Part shown: piece after piece, positions 59,789 to 64,000 of the stretch
Layout of the letters: the number at the start of each line of letters is the position of its first letter
How positions within the stretch are numbered: position 1 is the stretch's first letter
Assembly (NCBI RefSeq): GCF_003121625.1
Contig: NZ_QDDJ01000014.1
Location: 1-64,000, forward strand
Length of the DNA stretch: 64,000 nucleotides
Source of the DNA: Ornithinimicrobium cavernae
GTDB taxonomy: Bacteria; Actinomycetota; Actinomycetes; Actinomycetales; Dermatophilaceae
Direction: 5' to 3'
Notes under the pieces: generated by a model
What the model saw: the letters and a program-made list of their open reading frames with translations, nothing else
Database searches by the model: none
What the model was told of the DNA's origin: nothing
Position numbers and translations under genes: made by a program

Positions 59789-61776
59789 GCACCCAGACCG
59801 ACGCCGCCACCGCCCCGAGGACCGAGCCGATCGACAGCAACCAGGTCGACGTCGGCGAGGAGCGCCTCACGCCGCTGGGAGCGGCGCTCCGCGCGGCGGC
59901 CGACGGCACGTACGGCGAGGTGCGCGCCGGGATGCGCACGCTCCTGGTCCGCGACGCCCTCACCCGGGACCCGGGCATGTCGATCAGCGAGGCCCGCGAG
60001 TGGACCCGCACCGCGATCCGCGCGATCGCCGACAGCGGCCGCGGCGGCGCGGGGTTCCCGACCTCCGTCGGGGGAGACGGGCTGCTGGCCAGCTCGGTCG
60101 TCAACTTCGAGAGCCTGGCCCTCGCCGACCTGTCCCTCACCGTCAAGGTCGGCGTGCACTTCGGCCTCTTCGGCGGCGCGATCGCCAGCCTCGGCACCGA
60201 GGAGCAGCTGCAGGAGTTCGTCCCCAGGGTCATCAGTCTCGACCTGCCGGGCGCCTACGCGATGACCGAGGTGGGGCACGGCAGCAACGTCCAGGCGCTG
60301 GAGACGACCATCACCTACGACCGGGACACCGACGAGCTGGTCGTGCACTCCCCCACCGAGTCCGCGACCAAGACCTACATCGGCAACGCGGCCGAGGACG
60401 CCCGGATGGCCGTGGTCTACGGCCAGCTCGAGGTGGCCGGTCAGAACCACGGCATCCACGCGGTGCTGGTGCCCGTGCGGGACGAGGCCGGCGCCGCGCT
60501 GCCCGGGGTCACGATCGGCGACAACGGCGCCAAGGGCGGGCTGGACGGCGTCGACAACGGGACCCTCCGGTTCGACGGGGTGCGGGTGGCTCGCACGATG
60601 CTGCTCAGCCGCTACGGCGGTGTCAACGACTCCGGCAGCTACCACTCGAGCATCGACAACCAGAACCGCCGCTTCTTCACCATGCTCGGCACCCTCGTGC
60701 GCGGTCGGATCTGCGTGTCCGGCGCCGGGGGGCAGGCGGCCCGCAAGGCCCTGTCGATCGCCACCCGCTACGCGCTGCAGCGCCGGCAGTTCGACGCCCC
60801 GGGCCGCGACGGCGAGGTGCTGCTCCTGGACTACCTGGCTCACCAGCGCAAGCTGCTCCCGGCCATCGCCACGGCCTACGCCCTTGCCTTCGCGCAGAAC
60901 GAGCTGACCGACACGCTCCAGGAGGTGCAGTCCAGGCCGGTCGGCGAGCGCGACCAGAAGGCCCAGCGCGAGCTGGAGACCCGCGCCGCCGGGATGAAGG
61001 CGGTCAGCACCCGCTTCGCGAACGACGTGATCCAGGTGTGCCGCGAGGCGTGCGGCGGGGCGGGCTACATGGCCGAGAACGGCCTCACCGAGCTGCGCCG
61101 GGATGCTGACGTGTTCGCCACCTTCGAGGGTGACAACACGGTGCTGCTCCAGCTCGTCGCGAAGGGTCTGCTCACCAACTACAAGGAGATGTGGGGCGAC
61201 CTGGACATGCTCGGCATGGTCCAGGCCGCCGCGCGCACCTTCACCGGCACGGTCATCGAGCGGACCGCGGCCCGACCCGCGATCGAGCGGATCCTGGCCA
61301 CGGCCCAGCGCAGGTCCGACGCCGAGACCGTGCTTGAGCGGAGCTGGCACGTGACGATGTTCGAGGAGCGCGAGCAGCACGTCCTGGACAGCCTCGCGCA
61401 GCGCATGCGGACCGCGGGCAGGGACGAGTCCAGGGCCTTCGAGGCGTTCAACGCCACCCAGGACCACCTGCTCCTGGCGGCCCGCGCCCACATCGACCGG
61501 GTGGTCCTGGAGTCGTTCATCGCCGGCATCGACGCCTGCGAGGACGAGGAGACCGCGGCGGTGCTGAACAGGCTGTGCGACCTCTATGCGCTGGAGAACC
61601 TGGCCGGCGACCGCGGCTGGTTCCAGGAGCACGGCCGGATGTCAGCGGCCCGCGCCAAGGCGATCGTCCCCGCGATCAACCAGCTCTGCCAGGAGCTGCG
61701 GCCCCTCGCCCTCCCGCTCGTGGAAGGCATGGGCGTCCCCGAGCAGCTCCTGGGCTCGGCCATGCTCGAGGGCTGA
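59785..61776 (+). CDS. acyl-CoA oxidase/dehydrogenase
   Basis: A 663-residue flavoenzyme. The acyl-CoA dehydrogenase core is followed by an ACOX-type C-terminal domain. Seen: AYAMTEVGHGSNVQALETTITYD, GGAGYMAENGLTELRRDADVFATFEGDNTVLLQ (catalytic Glu within the oxidase pattern) and RAHIDRVVLESFIAG. Length suggests acyl-CoA oxidase rather than the 380-residue dehydrogenase. It converts acyl-CoA to trans-2-enoyl-CoA. Co-transcribed with TetR, with ATGA overlap. Confidence 0.88.
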   Translation: MSTQTDAATAPRTEPIDSNQVDVGEERLTPLGAALRAAADGTYGEVRAGMRTLLVRDALTRDPGMSISEAREWTRTAIRAIADSGRGGAGFPTSVGGDGLLASSVVNFESLALADLSLTVKVGVHFGLFGGAIASLGTEEQLQEFVPRVISLDLPGAYAMTEVGHGSNVQALETTITYDRDTDELVVHSPTESATKTYIGNAAEDARMAVVYGQLEVAGQNHGIHAVLVPVRDEAGAALPGVTIGDNGAKGGLDGVDNGTLRFDGVRVARTMLLSRYGGVNDSGSYHSSIDNQNRRFFTMLGTLVRGRICVSGAGGQAARKALSIATRYALQRRQFDAPGRDGEVLLLDYLAHQRKLLPAIATAYALAFAQNELTDTLQEVQSRPVGERDQKAQRELETRAAGMKAVSTRFANDVIQVCREACGGAGYMAENGLTELRRDADVFATFEGDNTVLLQLVAKGLLTNYKEMWGDLDMLGMVQAAARTFTGTVIERTAARPAIERILATAQRRSDAETVLERSWHVTMFEEREQHVLDSLAQRMRTAGRDESRAFEAFNATQDHLLLAARAHIDRVVLESFIAGIDACEDEETAAVLNRLCDLYALENLAGDRGWFQEHGRMSAARAKAIVPAINQLCQELRPLALPLVEGMGVPEQLLGSAMLEG

Positions 61777-61846
61777 GGCGTCGAGCCGATGGCCTCAGCC
61801 GGCGGACCGGACTGAGCGGTCGAGGCACGTGCCCGGGAACTACCCT

Positions 61847-61994
61847 CATCCGGCCAGAACACGGGGTAGTCCCCGTGCACGTGCCAGGGGCCTGCCCACA
61901 TCCGGCCAGAACACGGGGTAGTCCCCGTGCACGTGCCAGGGGCCTGCCCACATCCGGCCAGAACAGGGGGTAGTCCCCGTGCACGTGCCAGGGG
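61847..61994. repeat. 52-bp tandem repeat between convergent genes
   Basis: Units begin with CATCCGGCCAGAAC at 61847, 61899 and 61951. Each carries a CACGGGG-TAGT-CCCCGTG hairpin (the third has one mismatch) and the palindrome GCACGTGC. The third unit runs into the rocD stop at 61995. It could end transcription from both sides. Confidence 0.8.
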
Positions 61995-63230
61995 TCAGCT
62001 GTCGGAGGCCTCCGACAGCACGGCCGCGAGCGCGTCGATCACCTGGCGGAGCTCCTCCTCGGTGATGGTGAGCGGCGGGGCCAGCCGGATGGTCGAGCCG
62101 TGGGTGTCCTTGGCCAGGACACCCTTCTTGGCCAGGCCCTTGCAGGCGTCCTTGCCGGACATCAGCGCCGGGTCGATGTCGATGCCGGCCCACAGACCGC
62201 GCACGCGCACACTGTCGACACCCTTGCCGATGAGGGCCTCGAGACCGTCGCGGAAGGTGGCCTCCAGGTCAGCGGCCCGCTGCTGCGGCTCGCCGGTCTG
62301 GAGCATCTTGACCACGGCGTGACCCACGGCGGCAGCCAGCGGGTTGCCACCGAAGGTGGAGCCGTGGGTGCCGGGGGTGATGACGCCCATGACGTCCTCG
62401 TTGGCCGCGACGGCCGAGACCGGCACGATGCCGCCGCCGAGCGCCTTGCCGAGGGTGTAGATGTCGGCCTCGACGCCCTCGTAGCCGCAGGCGAGCGTGG
62501 TGCCGGTGCGCCCCAGCCCGGACTGGATCTCGTCGGCGATCATCAGCACGTTGCGGTCGGTGCACAGCTCGCGCAGCCCCGGCAGGAAGCCCTCCTTGGG
62601 AATCTGCACGCCCTGCTCGCCCTGGATCGGCTCGACGAGCACGGCCACCGTGTCATCGGTGATGGCGGACTCGATCGCGGCCAGGTCGCCGTAGGGCACG
62701 GCGGTGAAGCCCGGGGTGTAGGGGCCGTAGTCGTCGTGCGCCTCCGGGTCGTCGGAGAAGCTGATGATCGTGGTGGTGCGGCCGTGGAAGTTGCCGTCCA
62801 TCACGATGATGTGGGCCTTGCCCTGCTCGACGCCCTTGACGCGGTAACCCCACTTGCGGGCCAGCTTGATCGCGGTCTCCACGGCCTCGGCGCCGGTGTT
62901 CATCGGCAGGATCTGGTCCTTGCCGACGAGTTCGGCCAGGTCGCGGCAGAACGGGCCGAGCTGGTCGTTGTGGAAGGCGCGGCTGGTCAGCGTGGACCGG
63001 TCGAGCTGTGCCTTGGCCGCCGCGACGAGGTCGGGGTGGCGGTGGCCAAAGTTGAGCGCGGAGTAGCCCGCCAGCGCATCGAGGTAACGGTTGCCCTCGA
63101 CGTCGGTCACCCACACGCCCTCGGCCTCGGCCACGACGACCGGGAGCGGGGAGTAGTTGTGTGCCGCGACGCGGTCCTCGAGCTCGATGAACGCTGCGTT
63201 GGTCTGCGGGAGCGAGGTGGTGTCGGTCAT
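61995..63230 (-). CDS. rocD: ornithine--oxo-acid transaminase
   Basis: A 411-residue class III aminotransferase. YSALNFGHRHPDLVAAAKAQL, MNTGAEAVETAIKLARKWGY (PLP-phosphate loop), ADEIQSGLGRTG (PLP Asp) and the Schiff-base Lys in YTLGKALGGG. These fit ornithine delta-aminotransferase, which makes glutamate semialdehyde from ornithine. Length is usual. No neighbouring arginine genes are present, so this is sequence-based only. Confidence 0.92.
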   Translation of the reverse strand: MTDTTSLPQTNAAFIELEDRVAAHNYSPLPVVVAEAEGVWVTDVEGNRYLDALAGYSALNFGHRHPDLVAAAKAQLDRSTLTSRAFHNDQLGPFCRDLAELVGKDQILPMNTGAEAVETAIKLARKWGYRVKGVEQGKAHIIVMDGNFHGRTTTIISFSDDPEAHDDYGPYTPGFTAVPYGDLAAIESAITDDTVAVLVEPIQGEQGVQIPKEGFLPGLRELCTDRNVLMIADEIQSGLGRTGTTLACGYEGVEADIYTLGKALGGGIVPVSAVAANEDVMGVITPGTHGSTFGGNPLAAAVGHAVVKMLQTGEPQQRAADLEATFRDGLEALIGKGVDSVRVRGLWAGIDIDPALMSGKDACKGLAKKGVLAKDTHGSTIRLAPPLTITEEELRQVIDALAAVLSEASDS

Positions 63231-63320
63231 GGGCCAAGACTAGATCCAAAGCCACCCACAGCGAACACGCGGTGCCCCGAACCACGAATCGACGTGCGGA
63301 GGCACGACCAAACCCGGGGA

Positions 63321-63373
63321 GCCACCGACGAAACCGCTACGCACGTACGGGCGCCACCGACGAAACCACTACG
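63321..63373. repeat. 21-bp direct repeat, 32-base period
   Basis: GCCACCGACGAAACCGCTACG at 63321-63341 and GCCACCGACGAAACCACTACG at 63353-63373. The second copy overlaps the end of the DinB gene. Upstream of rocD on the minus strand. Confidence 0.6.
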
Positions 63374-63950
63374 ACAATACGGGGCGGTGGGCCCAGAGGT
63401 CGCGGAGCAGGGCGATCTCGGCCAGGTGGTGGATCGCCTCGCGGTTGATGTGCAGCACCAGCTCGGCCATCGGGTGCTCGGCGAACGGGCCCTCCGCCTC
63501 ACCCACGGGGCGGGCGAGGGCCGACGGGTCGAGGCCGCGCACCCCAGCGAGCCACGCGGCATACGTCTCGTCCAGCTGCGCCAGGGCACCTGCCGCGGTG
63601 CCGGCATACTCCCAGGACTGGTAGTCACAGGTGCGGAACCCGAAGTGGGACGCCGCCCGCGCCCCGAAGATCCCGACGATGAGGTGCGCGAGGCGCCAGG
63701 CGATGGTGGTGACCGGTGCGGGTGTCGGCTCGGGGAGCGCGAAGTCGACCTCCCACTCGCCGGCGCCCGCTGCCTGCGGAGTGGCCGCGGTGCCCCGTGG
63801 ACGGACGCTCCAGGCGCCCTCGACCGGCTCCCAGAGATACTCCGCGTCGGTCAGCCCGTCCAACCGGTGCCGCGCGTGCTCCCAGTGCCAGGTCAGCTGC
63901 TCGATCGCGAGCTGGTGCCAGTCCGTTGTGCCCGTTGCCGCAGTGCTCAT
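63369..63950 (-). CDS. DinB-fold family protein
   Basis: A 193-residue DinB_2 protein. HWEHARHRLDGLTDAEYLWEPVEGAWSVR is the first helix with its metal-ligand region; RLAHLIVGIFGARAASHF and LHINREAIHHLAEIALLRDLW hold the other histidines. Such proteins bind metal and include thiol-dependent enzymes of mycothiol-using bacteria. Function unproven. The ATG at 63950 has the usual family start. Confidence 0.8.
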   Translation of the reverse strand: MSTAATGTTDWHQLAIEQLTWHWEHARHRLDGLTDAEYLWEPVEGAWSVRPRGTAATPQAAGAGEWEVDFALPEPTPAPVTTIAWRLAHLIVGIFGARAASHFGFRTCDYQSWEYAGTAAGALAQLDETYAAWLAGVRGLDPSALARPVGEAEGPFAEHPMAELVLHINREAIHHLAEIALLRDLWAHRPVLS

Positions 63951-64000
63951 GTCTCTCCCCTTGCTCGGATCCCACCGAGACTAGGACCGGGCACCGACAG

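Noticed and set aside
61847-61994. CRISPR array
   Set aside because: The units are tandem with no unique spacers, so this is a simple repeat.

Overview
The window is chromosomal DNA from a high-GC Gram-positive actinobacterium. The order rplKA, rplJL, rpoBC, rpsLG-fusA-tuf, S10, spc and alpha is actinobacterial. Other pointers are the tRNA-Trp-secE-nusG block, MaoC (HadA/HadB-like) genes next to rpmG, an HtdX-FabG4-FadA2-like cluster, and actinobacterial tails on L17, L4, S3 and NusG. Fine placement (Micrococcales, perhaps close to Intrasporangiaceae or Ornithinimicrobium) is inference only. Nearly every gene from 5.3 to 58.9 kb lies on the minus strand. Layout: 1-7.5 kb holds accessory and housekeeping genes (ABC-F protein, cupin, YjbQ, DksA-like protein, divergent LysR/EamA pair, SHMT-like enzyme coupled to truA). 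7.7-30.1 kb is one ribosomal supercluster read right to left: rpsL-rpsG-fusA-tuf, then rpsJ to rpsQ, rplN to rplO, secY-adk-map, infA-rpmJ-rpsM-rpsK-rpsD-rpoA-rplQ. 31.2-38.7 kb is rpoBC, 39.4-40.5 kb rplJL. A VOC protein and a RelA/SpoT-type alarmone synthetase sit between rplJL and rplA-rplK-nusG-secE-tRNA-Trp. 45.6-54.7 kb carries an aminotransferase, a two-ATPase/two-permease ABC operon, nagB with a coupled small ORF, adenosine deaminase, murB and a HadAB-like dehydratase pair. 54.8-55.3 kb has rpmG, tRNA-Met and tRNA-Thr. 55.4-61.8 kb is a fatty-acid locus (HtdX-FabG4-FadA2 facing a TetR-acyl-CoA oxidase pair). rocD and a DinB-fold protein close the window. The most striking observation is that L17 and L4, encoded 15 kb apart, end in nearly the same C-terminal domain (69 of 74 residues, with a 52-bp block of identical DNA). 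Other unexplained structure includes an inverted-repeat element shared by the rpoB and truA upstream regions, arrays of hairpins between ribosomal operons, a perfect 28-bp terminator stem after rpoC, several intergenic tandem repeats, and heavy over-use of the octamer GTATGCCG. All positions and repeats were read by eye; no database search was possible.
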